Positions 1-7,409 are shown, counted from the first letter of the stretch. The stretch: DNA of 7,749 nt from JACKOD01 sp041591635 (GCA_041591635.1 JBFHRO010000154.1:1-7749), one strand, 5' to 3'. The notes: generated by a model not told the origin, from the letters alone. Made by a program: numbers and translations.

Positions 1-399
1 CGGTGCAATCGACATACTCCATTCGAAAAACCGGATTTCTGGCAGTGCCGGAAAAAAAAACAGGGCCATACAAACCGCACTGAACTGCACAATAAAGCGC
101 ACAACGGGACGCAAGCCCACAAGATCATCCAGAAACCCTACTATTGCCACTGCTAGAAGTGACGTAATCAGTGGCCAGAGGTACGACCAGTGCATTGGTG
201 CTTCAACGGCCGATGCAGTCCAGCCCACAACAGTCACCAACACAAATATAACGCCAGCCCCGCGCGGCGTAGCCACATGATGACTACTGCGAGCATTGGG
301 CACATCAACGATCAACCGGGATAACGCAAAGCGCCGATAGGCAGTCACTCCCGCCCAGGAAAACAAAAATGCCAATACTATGATTGTCAGGTTCATCAT
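1..399 (-). CDS. wbpL: WbpL/WecA-family undecaprenyl-phosphate sugar-1-phosphate transferase, N-terminal part (3' end beyond window)
   Basis: This is an integral inner-membrane enzyme of the MraY/WecA/WbpL family, which transfers a HexNAc-1-phosphate from a UDP-sugar to undecaprenyl phosphate and so starts O-antigen or exopolysaccharide synthesis. Translating the minus strand from ATG at 399 gives 133 uninterrupted residues that run off the left edge without a stop. Family marks are clear: DVPNARSSH (residues 32-40) followed by TPRGAG (44-49; the family usually has TPRGGG), and GFLDDLVGLRP (88-98) with the Mg-binding Asp pair at 91-92. Hydrophobic stretches near 3-20, 48-62, 74-90 and 104-117 fit the first membrane helices. 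A second in-frame ATG lies at 396, so the start is uncertain by one codon; an in-frame TAG upstream rules out a much longer form. No strong ribosome binding site is visible. The start lies 32 bases after the epimerase stop, consistent with the same operon. The choice of wbpL over wecA is inferred from the wbpM/wbpV-like neighbours; the sugar specificity cannot be read here. Confidence 0.9.
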   Translation of the reverse strand, partial: MMNLTIIVLAFLFSWAGVTAYRRFALSRLIVDVPNARSSHHVATPRGAGVIFVLVTVVGWTASAVEAPMHWSYLWPLITSLLAVAIVGFLDDLVGLRPVVRFIVQFSAVCMALFFFPALPEIRFFEWSMSIAP

Positions 400-431
400 T
401 CGGTCACTACCATAAGCAAGCTGTTGCTATG

Positions 432-1451
432 TCACAACAGCTCGGTGGCTCTCGAAAAAGCGGCTTTCATTTGCGTCCCACTACTGTAAGGCGGTTGCCA
501 GCCCAAACGACTCATCGCATGAGAGATATCAAGTTCGAGGTTTCCGCACAAGCGATCGAAGAGTGTTGAGCGACCAGTGAATTTGCATATCCCATGCAAA
601 AACGTGACAGGCAGAGGCCAAAGCCGTGGAACGCGCTCCATAGCGGCTCCGATCTCCCGTATCAAGGCAGGCGTTGATATTCCTTTATTTGAATCGGCAA
701 CAAGAAACACTTGGCCCACTGCATCAGGGTGGATCACGCAGCAAATCAAAAAATCGCTCAGATTCTGCACACCAAGAATACTGCGGGAGTTTTGAATCCT
801 CGACAACGGAAGGGGCACACCCAGATTAATCGCTTTACGCAAGAGCTCCAAATTGCCTTTGGCACCTGGACCATAAATCAAGGGAGGCCTAACAATTACC
901 CATTCGGTTTTCGAATGCTGCAAAACCGTTTTTAGCGCTGTTTCACCATCCAGTTTCGAACAACCGTACTCATCGATTGGTTTGCAGGTGTCAAAGGGAG
1001 TAAAGGGTACGTCTACCGTCTGTTCGCCATTAACCTTTATAGAGCTGACAAAAATCACTCGTTTGACACCCGCCCTTAGCGCAGCCTTGGCAACGGCCTT
1101 GGTGCCAAGATGATTGACGCGATCATATTCTGCCAAGTCAGCTTGCGTTTGCCGCCCCATGACATGAGCTCGAGCCGCCAAATGTATTACGCAATCAACC
1201 TGTCGAAATATGTTGACCAACTGACCTTCATCACAAATATCGGCCAAACGATGATAAGAGACGAGTGAATCTCGTATAAGTTGGTTTTCAGTCTCACTTC
1301 GCCCAAGGCAGTACACTGAAAAGCCTGAAGCCACCAAAACAGGCACCAGTGCCCGCCCGACAAAACCGGTTGCTCCTGTCACAGCCACACGTGGTTTTGA
1401 GCAAACCAACGGACTGACTGTACGTTCGGAAAAACCGCTGCCTCTACACAT
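432..1451 (-). CDS. wbpV: WbpV-like NAD-dependent nucleotide-sugar epimerase/reductase (extended SDR)
   Basis: This is a cytoplasmic extended short-chain dehydrogenase/reductase of the UDP-glucose 4-epimerase-like group. It shows the NAD-binding motif GATGFVG (residues 26-32), the HLAAR segment (90-94), the catalytic Ser region VSS (135-137), Tyr162 and Lys166 in YGCSK, and RPPLIYGPG (188-196). Next to a WbpM-type dehydratase and a WbpL-type transferase, the likely role is C4 reduction or epimerisation of the UDP-4-keto-6-deoxy-HexNAc product, giving UDP-FucNAc or UDP-QuiNAc. This role is inference from context. The ATG overlaps the dehydratase stop by 8 bases (ATGTGTAG), implying translational coupling. 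About 20 residues precede the first beta strand (RVAVTG), whereas relatives usually begin only a few residues before it, and no ribosome binding site is visible before the ATG. The true start could therefore be an internal TTG at codon 15, or a different mechanism may operate (see findings). The stop is 32 bases before the transferase start. Confidence 0.88.
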   Translation of the reverse strand: MCRGSGFSERTVSPLVCSKPRVAVTGATGFVGRALVPVLVASGFSVYCLGRSETENQLIRDSLVSYHRLADICDEGQLVNIFRQVDCVIHLAARAHVMGRQTQADLAEYDRVNHLGTKAVAKAALRAGVKRVIFVSSIKVNGEQTVDVPFTPFDTCKPIDEYGCSKLDGETALKTVLQHSKTEWVIVRPPLIYGPGAKGNLELLRKAINLGVPLPLSRIQNSRSILGVQNLSDFLICCVIHPDAVGQVFLVADSNKGISTPALIREIGAAMERVPRLWPLPVTFLHGICKFTGRSTLFDRLCGNLELDISHAMSRLGWQPPYSSGTQMKAAFSRATELL

Positions 1452-3393
1452 CCCGAATTTTTTTTGCCGCCGCCGCGGCTATCAGAGAAATCACATTCTT
1501 CTGACCAGCGCGTGCCTGCTTCCAGGCTAAATCGTCTACTTGGTTAACCGGCACAAAATCGGTCGGCGCACTGCACAATAGCTCGCGAACACGTTCGCAA
1601 TCACAACTACTGCACGCCTCGTCCAGATTGGCCAACAAGTCTTGTAACTCGCTCCACCCCATGCTGCGCTCGTGAGTTTTCATAATACGGGGGTGCAGTG
1701 TACCGACCGGGTTGTTGCCGATCAGTAACTCTTCATACAGTTTTTCCCCCGGACGCAATCCGGTAAATGTGATCTCTATGTCTCCATGCGGATTGCGCTC
1801 ATCCATAACGCGAAGCCCCATGAGATGAATCATTTTGCGAGCCAAATCAACGATTTTTACCGGCTCCCCCATATCAAGCACAAAAACATCACCGCCTTCG
1901 GCCATACTACTCGCTTGTAGCACCAGCATGGCTGCTTCAGGAATGGTCATAAAATAACGAATGATATCGGGATGGGTAATAGTAACTGGCCCCCCTTGAC
2001 GTATCTGTTCTCGAAATAATGGAACGACCGAACCCGACGAACCCAGAACGTTGCCGAATCTCACCATAGAAAAGCGTGTATGACCTTGCCTTCGCGCCAA
2101 AGCCTGCAGGATCAGTTCGGCCACCCGTTTGGATGCCCCCATGACATTGGTGGGCCTTACTGCCTTGTCCGTCGAAATCAAAACAAAGGACTCAACGCCT
2201 GCCGAAATTGCGGCCTCAGCAAAAAACCAGGTTCCAAATACGTTGTTGCGCACTCCCTCGATAACGTTGCTTTCGACAAGGGGGACGTGCTTGTATGCCG
2301 CCGCATGGAATACCGTATGAACACCAAAATCCCTCAAAATCGCTTCCATACGCTGCTTTTTTTCCACAGAGCCTAACAAAGGAACAATCTCAACCGAGTA
2401 TTGAGCTGATCTTATTCGACCGAGCAACTCCTTGTGAATCTGATACAAACCAAACTCGGAGATGTCTAGCAAGACGAGTTTATGCGGATTTCGCGCAAGA
2501 ATCTGCCGGCATAATTCGCCGCCAATCGAACCACCCGCGCCAGATACCAAAACGACTTTACCGGCAATGGTAGGAAAATGGTTCCTTGGCCCTTCATCTA
2601 TCACATCCCTGCCGAGTAGATCCTCTATGTCAATGTCTCTCACTTCTTCTATGCGAGCCTTGCCGCTGAGCACCTCTTCCATCTGGGGTACCGTTTGAAC
2701 AATTAGCGGATACGGTTCCAGAAAACGCAAAATCAATGCACGCTGGGCATGACTGGCCCGTCCCAGGGCCAACAATACGCGCTGGCACTCGTACTTTTCG
2801 ATCAATTTAGGAATCAATTCGGGCGCATACACCCGCACTCCCTGAATAATAGTGCCGTGCTTACTGGAATCATCATCGACAAAAGCAATGGCACGATAAT
2901 TCCCGGCTTGCATCAACGCTGTGACCAATTGCACACCTGCGCTGCCTGCACCATAAATAATCACGACCTCTTTTTCACGGCGGTTGTACTGCAACAACCA
3001 CGCACGCACCAGCATTCTGCTGCCACCCACAAACAAGAGCGCGATACACCAATAAATGAAGGGTACCGAACGAGGCAGCCAAGCCTGAAATATGAAGCTG
3101 GTAGCGGCCAATGTCAGTGCGGATACTGTGACGCCGATCAGTATTGCAAATACGGCCTGATCACTCATAAATCGAACAACGGCTCGATACAAACCCAAAC
3201 GAACAAACAGATATAGTGTCGCTGAAAAGGTCACCAAAAGGGACGCACTCAGTTCACCTGAGTAGTCAAAAAAGAAGCGATCCAGCCGCACACTCATTGC
3301 CAGCCAGAAGGCAAAAGGCAAACCAACAACGTCTACTGCCAAGGCCATGGCTCTTTTATAAGACCGAGGAAGCAGCAAAAGCCTGTTTAGCAT
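1444..3393 (-). CDS. wbpM: WbpM/CapD-type membrane-anchored UDP-GlcNAc 4,6-dehydratase
   Basis: This 649-residue protein is close to the usual length of WbpM (about 665). The N-terminal membrane anchor has hydrophobic segments near residues 15-35, 49-68, 79-104 and 110-128. A first Rossmann-like domain follows with YGAGSAG (147-153), then a second, catalytic Rossmann domain with VSGAGGSIGGELC (283-295). The catalytic stretch STDKAVRPTNVMGASKR (407-423) has Met418 and Lys422 where ordinary SDR enzymes have Tyr and Lys; this Met/Lys arrangement is typical of WbpM, FlaA1 and PglF relatives. GLRPGEKLYEELL (545-557) is the conserved C-terminal family motif. Known members convert UDP-GlcNAc to UDP-2-acetamido-2,6-dideoxy-4-hexulose, the precursor of UDP-QuiNAc, UDP-FucNAc or bacillosamine, on the cytoplasmic face of the inner membrane. 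The ATG lies 4 bases after the stop of the dehydrogenase-like gene, so translation is probably coupled. The 3' end overlaps the epimerase start and carries an Ala-coding GCC/GCG repeat followed by an A8 tract. Confidence 0.95.
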   Translation of the reverse strand: MLNRLLLLPRSYKRAMALAVDVVGLPFAFWLAMSVRLDRFFFDYSGELSASLLVTFSATLYLFVRLGLYRAVVRFMSDQAVFAILIGVTVSALTLAATSFIFQAWLPRSVPFIYWCIALLFVGGSRMLVRAWLLQYNRREKEVVIIYGAGSAGVQLVTALMQAGNYRAIAFVDDDSSKHGTIIQGVRVYAPELIPKLIEKYECQRVLLALGRASHAQRALILRFLEPYPLIVQTVPQMEEVLSGKARIEEVRDIDIEDLLGRDVIDEGPRNHFPTIAGKVVLVSGAGGSIGGELCRQILARNPHKLVLLDISEFGLYQIHKELLGRIRSAQYSVEIVPLLGSVEKKQRMEAILRDFGVHTVFHAAAYKHVPLVESNVIEGVRNNVFGTWFFAEAAISAGVESFVLISTDKAVRPTNVMGASKRVAELILQALARRQGHTRFSMVRFGNVLGSSGSVVPLFREQIRQGGPVTITHPDIIRYFMTIPEAAMLVLQASSMAEGGDVFVLDMGEPVKIVDLARKMIHLMGLRVMDERNPHGDIEITFTGLRPGEKLYEELLIGNNPVGTLHPRIMKTHERSMGWSELQDLLANLDEACSSCDCERVRELLCSAPTDFVPVNQVDDLAWKQARAGQKNVISLIAAAAAKKIRDV

Positions 3394-3397
3394 AACG

Positions 3398-4699
3398 TCA
3401 AATTCTCAGACCGCGCCCCAAGCCAAAATACTCAAAGCCGAGCTCGCGCATTGCTTCTGGCTCATAAATGTTTCTTCCATCAAATATAGCAGGAGTGGCC
3501 AACAAAGATTTCAACCGCTCAAAGTCCGGATTATAGAACTCCTTCCACGCCGTTACTATCAGAAGTGCATCTGCCCGTTCTGCAGCTTCATACGGAGAGT
3601 CCACACAATCAAGCAATTCCTGCCCCTGATACTTAAGACGAAGCGCTTCCAGTGCCTGAGGATCGTATACTCGGGTTCGAACCCCCTGAGCCCAAAAAGC
3701 TTCCAGCAAAATCAACACCGGTGAATTGACCAAACTGTCTGTACCCGGCTTGAATGCAGCCCCCCAAATCGCCACCGTTTTACCGCAAATATCCGCCTGA
3801 TAATAACTCCACACTTTTCTGAACAACAGTTCCTTTTGCTCTTCATTCGTTAGCGCAACCGCATCCATTAATTGTCTGGCAGCAGATCCTTTTGGAAGCA
3901 GCGCCTGCACATTAGCCAGCTCATCCGCAAGATTGTCACCTCCAAAACCGCATCCCGGATTAAGGTACTCCGAACCCACTCGCGGGTCACCAGCCATTGC
4001 ATCCCTAACAACCTCTACATCAACGCCAAGTTTTTCACACAATTGCGCAATCTTGTTAATAAAGCTCAGGCGCGTTGCCAGCATGGTGCTGATTGCATTG
4101 CGGATTACCTCTGAGGTCAAACCATCAACAAACAACGTCTTGCCAGCACGTATCGTGTATGGTCGAAGCATCTGTGTCACGACGTTAATCGAATGCTCAT
4201 CGGTAGTGCCCACCACCAACAGCGAGGGGCTCTCGAAGTCACTCAGCGCCACGCCTTCCCGAATCATGACAGGCATAGGCACAAGTGGGCACTGATCCTC
4301 TTCTGTCGCAACCCCCTCTTCACACAGGATTCTCCGGACACATTCGTAAGTCCCAACCCGATGATGAGACGTCAGCAGATAGAGAACGCCCTTTCTCCGA
4401 GCCTTAGCCAAGGATCTAAAAATATCGAACAAGCCCTTTTCGCTTTGCCCTCGACCGAACACCCATTGCGCAGTGCCAAATCCTGCAGCATCTTTAAAGG
4501 TTCGAACGCGTAAATTTCGACCCAAAACACTTCGGTAACGGTTCAGCAGCCCCGGTTCCTTATCAATATAAGTGTCATCCCAACTAATTTGCTTGCCGCC
4601 TTCGCCCAAACGACTTAACTGCACCTCATGACCTGCTTCAGCCAAACATACGGCAGCCACAAGCGCATCTACATCCTGGCCATATATGGAAATTTTCAC
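3398..4699 (-). CDS. UDP-glucose 6-dehydrogenase family protein with degenerate active site (probable pseudoenzyme)
   Basis: The 433 residues match the length and layout of UDP-glucose 6-dehydrogenase. Recognisable parts are CLAEAGHEV (18-26), EPGL (48-51), IREGVALSDF (146-155), LATRLSFINKIAQLCEKLG (207-225) and NPGCGFGG (247-254) of the dimerisation domain. FKPGTD (316-321) and FDGRNIYEP (406-414) mark the C-terminal UDP-binding domain. Key residues are nevertheless replaced. The glycine motif GxGYVG reads GQDVDA (7-12), and the acidic residue ending strand 2 is Arg30. STVPxGT reads SHHRVGT (111-117), and SNPEFLREG reads PMPVMIREG (141-149). The catalytic Lys and Asn positions are Arg200 and Ser204. 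The nucleophile Cys in GGSCFPKD is Asn256 (GGDNLADE, 253-260), and TDDxR reads TDSLV. NAD-dependent oxidation of UDP-glucose therefore looks unlikely; a regulatory, binding or scaffolding role is inference. The start is GTG at 4699, supported by the MKI-type N-terminus and GAGGA upstream. Pgi ends 34 bases before it and the wbpM-like gene starts 4 bases after it. Confidence 0.85.
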   Translation of the reverse strand: MKISIYGQDVDALVAAVCLAEAGHEVQLSRLGEGGKQISWDDTYIDKEPGLLNRYRSVLGRNLRVRTFKDAAGFGTAQWVFGRGQSEKGLFDIFRSLAKARRKGVLYLLTSHHRVGTYECVRRILCEEGVATEEDQCPLVPMPVMIREGVALSDFESPSLLVVGTTDEHSINVVTQMLRPYTIRAGKTLFVDGLTSEVIRNAISTMLATRLSFINKIAQLCEKLGVDVEVVRDAMAGDPRVGSEYLNPGCGFGGDNLADELANVQALLPKGSAARQLMDAVALTNEEQKELLFRKVWSYYQADICGKTVAIWGAAFKPGTDSLVNSPVLILLEAFWAQGVRTRVYDPQALEALRLKYQGQELLDCVDSPYEAAERADALLIVTAWKEFYNPDFERLKSLLATPAIFDGRNIYEPEAMRELGFEYFGLGRGLRI

Positions 4700-4710
4700 G
4701 ATTTGATCAA

Positions 4711-4715
4711 TCCTC
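4711..4715 (-). promoter_or_regulatory. Ribosome binding site (GAGGA) supporting the GTG start of the dehydrogenase-like gene
   Basis: The minus strand reads GAGGA with 11 bases between it and GTG at 4697-4699. The spacing is slightly long, but this is the clearest Shine-Dalgarno in the operon. There is no ATG nearby in frame, and the protein then begins at the position expected for the family. Confidence 0.5.
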
Positions 4716-4733
4716 AGTAGAGTAGTCTACCAG

Positions 4734-6401
4734 TCAACAGGAGGTATCACGTTCGGCTTTGCTGCGTATTCGCCGGATCAGAGCATCTGTTGACCCATCA
4801 AATGATTGCACCAGCTGATCTTTTAACGCTGCCTGTGTTTGTTTCGCGATGTTTTTTCCCAGCTCTACCCCCCATTGATCAAAGGGATTTATATTCCAGA
4901 GGGTCGCCATCACAAATACCTTGTGTTCATAGGCAGCCAGCAATCCACCCAACGATTGCGGGGTCAACTCATCCATCAGCCAGGTTGTCGAAGGCTGATT
5001 GCCTCGATAGCGCTTGTAGATTTCAGCCTCCGCACTCTCGGGAACCGCTTGATTACCAAAGGCCAGCACGCGGCTCTGAGCCAAGCAATTTGCCAATGCA
5101 AGGCACTGCTGCTCCACTAACGAAATTCTGGCGCCGCTTGATGCATTCTCTTCGACGCGATGATATCTCATGATTGGAGCGATAAAATCGCAAGAAACAG
5201 CCTGCGTTCCCTGATGCAACAGCTGATAGAAAGCATGCTGCGCGTTCGGGCCAACATCGCCCCACAATATGGGACAGGTGTCAAAACCAACCAACACACC
5301 ATCGTTGGTAACGCTTTTCCCATTGCTTTCCATTTCCAACTGCGTCAAATAATTGGGCAAGAATTTCAACCGCCCATCGTACGGCAGAACAGTATGCGCA
5401 TGTATCCCCAAAAAGGTCGCATTCCAAACTCCGAGCAGTCCCATGATTACAGGAATATTATGCTCAAATGGTGCAGTTGCGAAATGGACATCCATTTCAT
5501 GCGCACCATCCAGTAACTCCCGAAAGCATTTCATACCAATCTTGATGGCTATAGGCAGACCGATGGCGGACCACATGGAAAAACGGCCGCCTACCCAGTC
5601 CCAGAAAAGTAACTGATTGGATTCAGGCACCCCCCAGGCACACATTTTTTCCGAACTGGCGGAAATCGCAATGACGTGATGTCGCATGATCACTCTGCGA
5701 TCACCCACCGAATCCATCAACCAGGCAATCGCCGTATTTGCATTGTAAAAGGTATCAATGGTGGTAAAAGACTTGGACGACACGATAAACAAGGTAGTGG
5801 CGGGGTCAAGATTCTCTAACACCTGAAAAATCTGGGTCCCGTCCATGCTCGATACAAAATGCATATTCAATCGAAGCGCTTCCGCTGTCGCAAACTCAGC
5901 GAGGGCATGACAAGTCATAAAAGGCCCAAGATCAGACCCGCCCACGCCGATGTTGACAATGTCCGTAATCGCCTTGCCGGAAAAGCCACGCCATTGCTTC
6001 GAATAGATTTTCTCGACAATTGCATTCATTTTTAACAGGGATCGCTCTACTGACGGCAACACCGTTGCGTCTTTAAGGGCGAAGGCTTCCGGCCTTGCGC
6101 GCAACGCTGTATGCAGCGCCGGGCGATTCTCTGTGGGATTTACCACATCGCCACAAACCAAGGCATTAATCGCTTCCTTCAATCCGCACGCCCTCGCCAA
6201 GTCACACAGGGCTTGCCATGCACTTACATCAATACGCTGTTTAGCGTAGTCCAGATAGTAACCGGAAAATTCCTGGGAAAAGCGCTCAGCCCGTTTAGTA
6301 TCCATTTCAAAGAGCTGTGCTATGCTCCTTGCCTTTAAGTCCGTCGCCATACCAAAAAGGGCGTGCCGTATAGCCTCAATTACGCCAGAATCAACTGCCA
6401 T
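4734..6401 (-). CDS. pgi: Glucose-6-phosphate isomerase
   Basis: This is a cytoplasmic enzyme interconverting glucose-6-phosphate and fructose-6-phosphate. At 555 residues it is close to the E. coli enzyme (549). Both family signatures are intact: DWVGGRFSMWSAIG (268-281) and LWNINPFDQWGVELGK (501-516). IGVGGSDLGP (151-160) and VSSKSFTT (207-214) form the sugar-phosphate site. Catalytic residues by family knowledge are visible: Arg273, Glu358 in MESNGK, His389 in QHAFYQLLHQGT and Lys516. The protein should be active. The ATG lies 35 bases after the galU stop, with only a weak GTGAG as possible ribosome binding site. Its position between galU and polysaccharide genes suggests that it serves precursor supply (F6P for the UDP-GlcNAc branch, G6P for the UDP-glucose branch) in addition to central metabolism; that is inference. 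Whether another pgi copy exists elsewhere cannot be told. Confidence 0.97.
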   Translation of the reverse strand: MAVDSGVIEAIRHALFGMATDLKARSIAQLFEMDTKRAERFSQEFSGYYLDYAKQRIDVSAWQALCDLARACGLKEAINALVCGDVVNPTENRPALHTALRARPEAFALKDATVLPSVERSLLKMNAIVEKIYSKQWRGFSGKAITDIVNIGVGGSDLGPFMTCHALAEFATAEALRLNMHFVSSMDGTQIFQVLENLDPATTLFIVSSKSFTTIDTFYNANTAIAWLMDSVGDRRVIMRHHVIAISASSEKMCAWGVPESNQLLFWDWVGGRFSMWSAIGLPIAIKIGMKCFRELLDGAHEMDVHFATAPFEHNIPVIMGLLGVWNATFLGIHAHTVLPYDGRLKFLPNYLTQLEMESNGKSVTNDGVLVGFDTCPILWGDVGPNAQHAFYQLLHQGTQAVSCDFIAPIMRYHRVEENASSGARISLVEQQCLALANCLAQSRVLAFGNQAVPESAEAEIYKRYRGNQPSTTWLMDELTPQSLGGLLAAYEHKVFVMATLWNINPFDQWGVELGKNIAKQTQAALKDQLVQSFDGSTDALIRRIRSKAERDTSC

Positions 6402-6436
6402 GTTTCATTAGCTCACTACAAATAATTGTTAATAAG

Positions 6437-7336
6437 TCACCCGGATTTTACCGACGAACGCTGACTTAAGCTGGCAAGTATGGATGCCACCGAGTTGCCA
6501 TACTCAGGATGTCTTATTGCATATTCGACAAAAGTTTCTATATAACCTTTCTTTGAACCACAATCGTGGCTACGCCCTGTCATTCGAAACGCTTCGACTG
6601 TCTCAATTCGAATCAATGCATCAATTGCATCTGTCAGTTGGATCTCGCCACCAGCCCCTGGTGCGGTTTGGTACAACAATGACCAGATCTTTCGGCTTAG
6701 CACATAACGCCCGACTACCGCCAGCGTCGAAGGCGCTGCTGCCTTTGAAGGCTTCTCCACCACACCTGACAACAAAGCCCCCCGCCCAACTTCCGGAATA
6801 CTACTCACCGCCGCAATGCCATAGTTGTGCACCTCATCAGGCGGCACGTCTTCGACCAAAATCTGACTCACCCGAGTAGCCCCAAAACGACGCAACATGG
6901 CCGCCAGATTGTCAGTCGCATGATCACACTGGTAATCGCTCACCAACACATCGGGCAGCATCACAACAAAATCCTCGTCACCAATGACCGGGTGAGCACA
7001 AAGAACCGCATGACCTAACCCCTTGCCTTCTGTCTGACGCACAGCGGCAATGCTCATACCAACCGGCAAGGTAGCCTTGACCTGCTCCAAAATCCCGTGT
7101 TTTCCCTTCCGTTCCAGCTGCCACTGCAACTCGAATTGCGTATCAAAATGATTCTCTACTGCGCCTTTGGCCACATGAGTTACCAATACAATATCGGTAA
7201 TCCCTGCCAAGGCTGCTTCGTTTACAACATATTGAATCAGCGGTTTATCAATCAGCGTAATGAGTTCTTTCGGAATAGCCTTGGAAGCCGGCAACATTCG
7301 GGTACCGAACCCGGCTACAGGAATTACTGCTTTCAT
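6437..7336 (-). CDS. galU: UTP--glucose-1-phosphate uridylyltransferase
   Basis: This cytoplasmic enzyme makes UDP-glucose and pyrophosphate from UTP and glucose-1-phosphate. The 299 residues match GalU length (E. coli 302). The nucleotide-binding N-terminus GFGTRMLPASKAIPKE (9-24) is present; most relatives have GLGTRMLPATKAIPKE. Also seen are KPLIQYVVNEA (31-41), ENHFD (61-65), GKGLGHAVLCAHPV (104-117), the metal-site Asp in LPDV (127-130), VEKP (193-196), GGEIQLTDAI (229-238) and SHDCGSKKGY (256-265). All core motifs are intact, so the enzyme is probably functional. The ATG at 7336 starts directly at the first strand (MKAVIPVAG); GGGTAAG a short way upstream is a weak ribosome binding site. 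It is the first gene of the probable operon, downstream of a consensus -10 box, and pgi follows after 35 bases. Its product feeds glycan synthesis and, in many bacteria, UDP-glucuronate. The only dehydrogenase-family gene here looks inactive. Confidence 0.97.
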   Translation of the reverse strand: MKAVIPVAGFGTRMLPASKAIPKELITLIDKPLIQYVVNEAALAGITDIVLVTHVAKGAVENHFDTQFELQWQLERKGKHGILEQVKATLPVGMSIAAVRQTEGKGLGHAVLCAHPVIGDEDFVVMLPDVLVSDYQCDHATDNLAAMLRRFGATRVSQILVEDVPPDEVHNYGIAAVSSIPEVGRGALLSGVVEKPSKAAAPSTLAVVGRYVLSRKIWSLLYQTAPGAGGEIQLTDAIDALIRIETVEAFRMTGRSHDCGSKKGYIETFVEYAIRHPEYGNSVASILASLSQRSSVKSG

Positions 7337-7380
7337 GTGCTACTTACCCGGTTAGAATACAGGATTCAAAAACTACATTT

Positions 7381-7390
7381 TCCTGCAGGA
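7381..7390. repeat. Perfect 10-base palindrome TCCTGCAGGA in the galU leader
   Basis: TCCTGCAGGA is its own reverse complement and is framed by ATTTT (7377-7381) on one side and AAAAT (7396-7400) on the other, themselves complementary. It lies just downstream of the predicted transcript start, where a dimeric regulator could bind. No specific regulator is recognised and chance is possible. Confidence 0.3.
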
Positions 7391-7409
7391 TGATTAAAAT
7401 GAAAGCCGC

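Noticed and set aside
384..569. Plus-strand open frame at the wbpV/wbpL junction
   Set aside because: It is antisense to the end of the epimerase and the start of the transferase, both supported by motifs.
2749..3216. A 155-codon plus-strand open frame
   Set aside because: It lies entirely opposite the membrane and first Rossmann part of the WbpM-like gene, whose motifs are clear; its translation is low-complexity and resembles no family.
3398..4699. The dehydrogenase-like gene as a pseudogene broken by frameshift or sequencing error
   Set aside because: The frame is open over the full family length, the start has a ribosome binding site, and family segments are in register from the N-terminus to the C-terminal FDGRN motif. 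The differences are substitutions at specific sites, not a shifted frame.
4717..4730. Short inverted repeat GTAGA-GTAG-TCTAC between pgi and the dehydrogenase-like gene
   Set aside because: The stem is only 5 pairs with a 4-base loop and no U-run, too weak to call a terminator; it lies just upstream of the ribosome binding site and could be chance.
4790..5173. Plus-strand open frames opposite pgi, and a short alternative minus-strand frame at 5053-5265
   Set aside because: They overlap the conserved 3' half of pgi, have no recognisable domains or ribosome binding sites, and are expected by chance.
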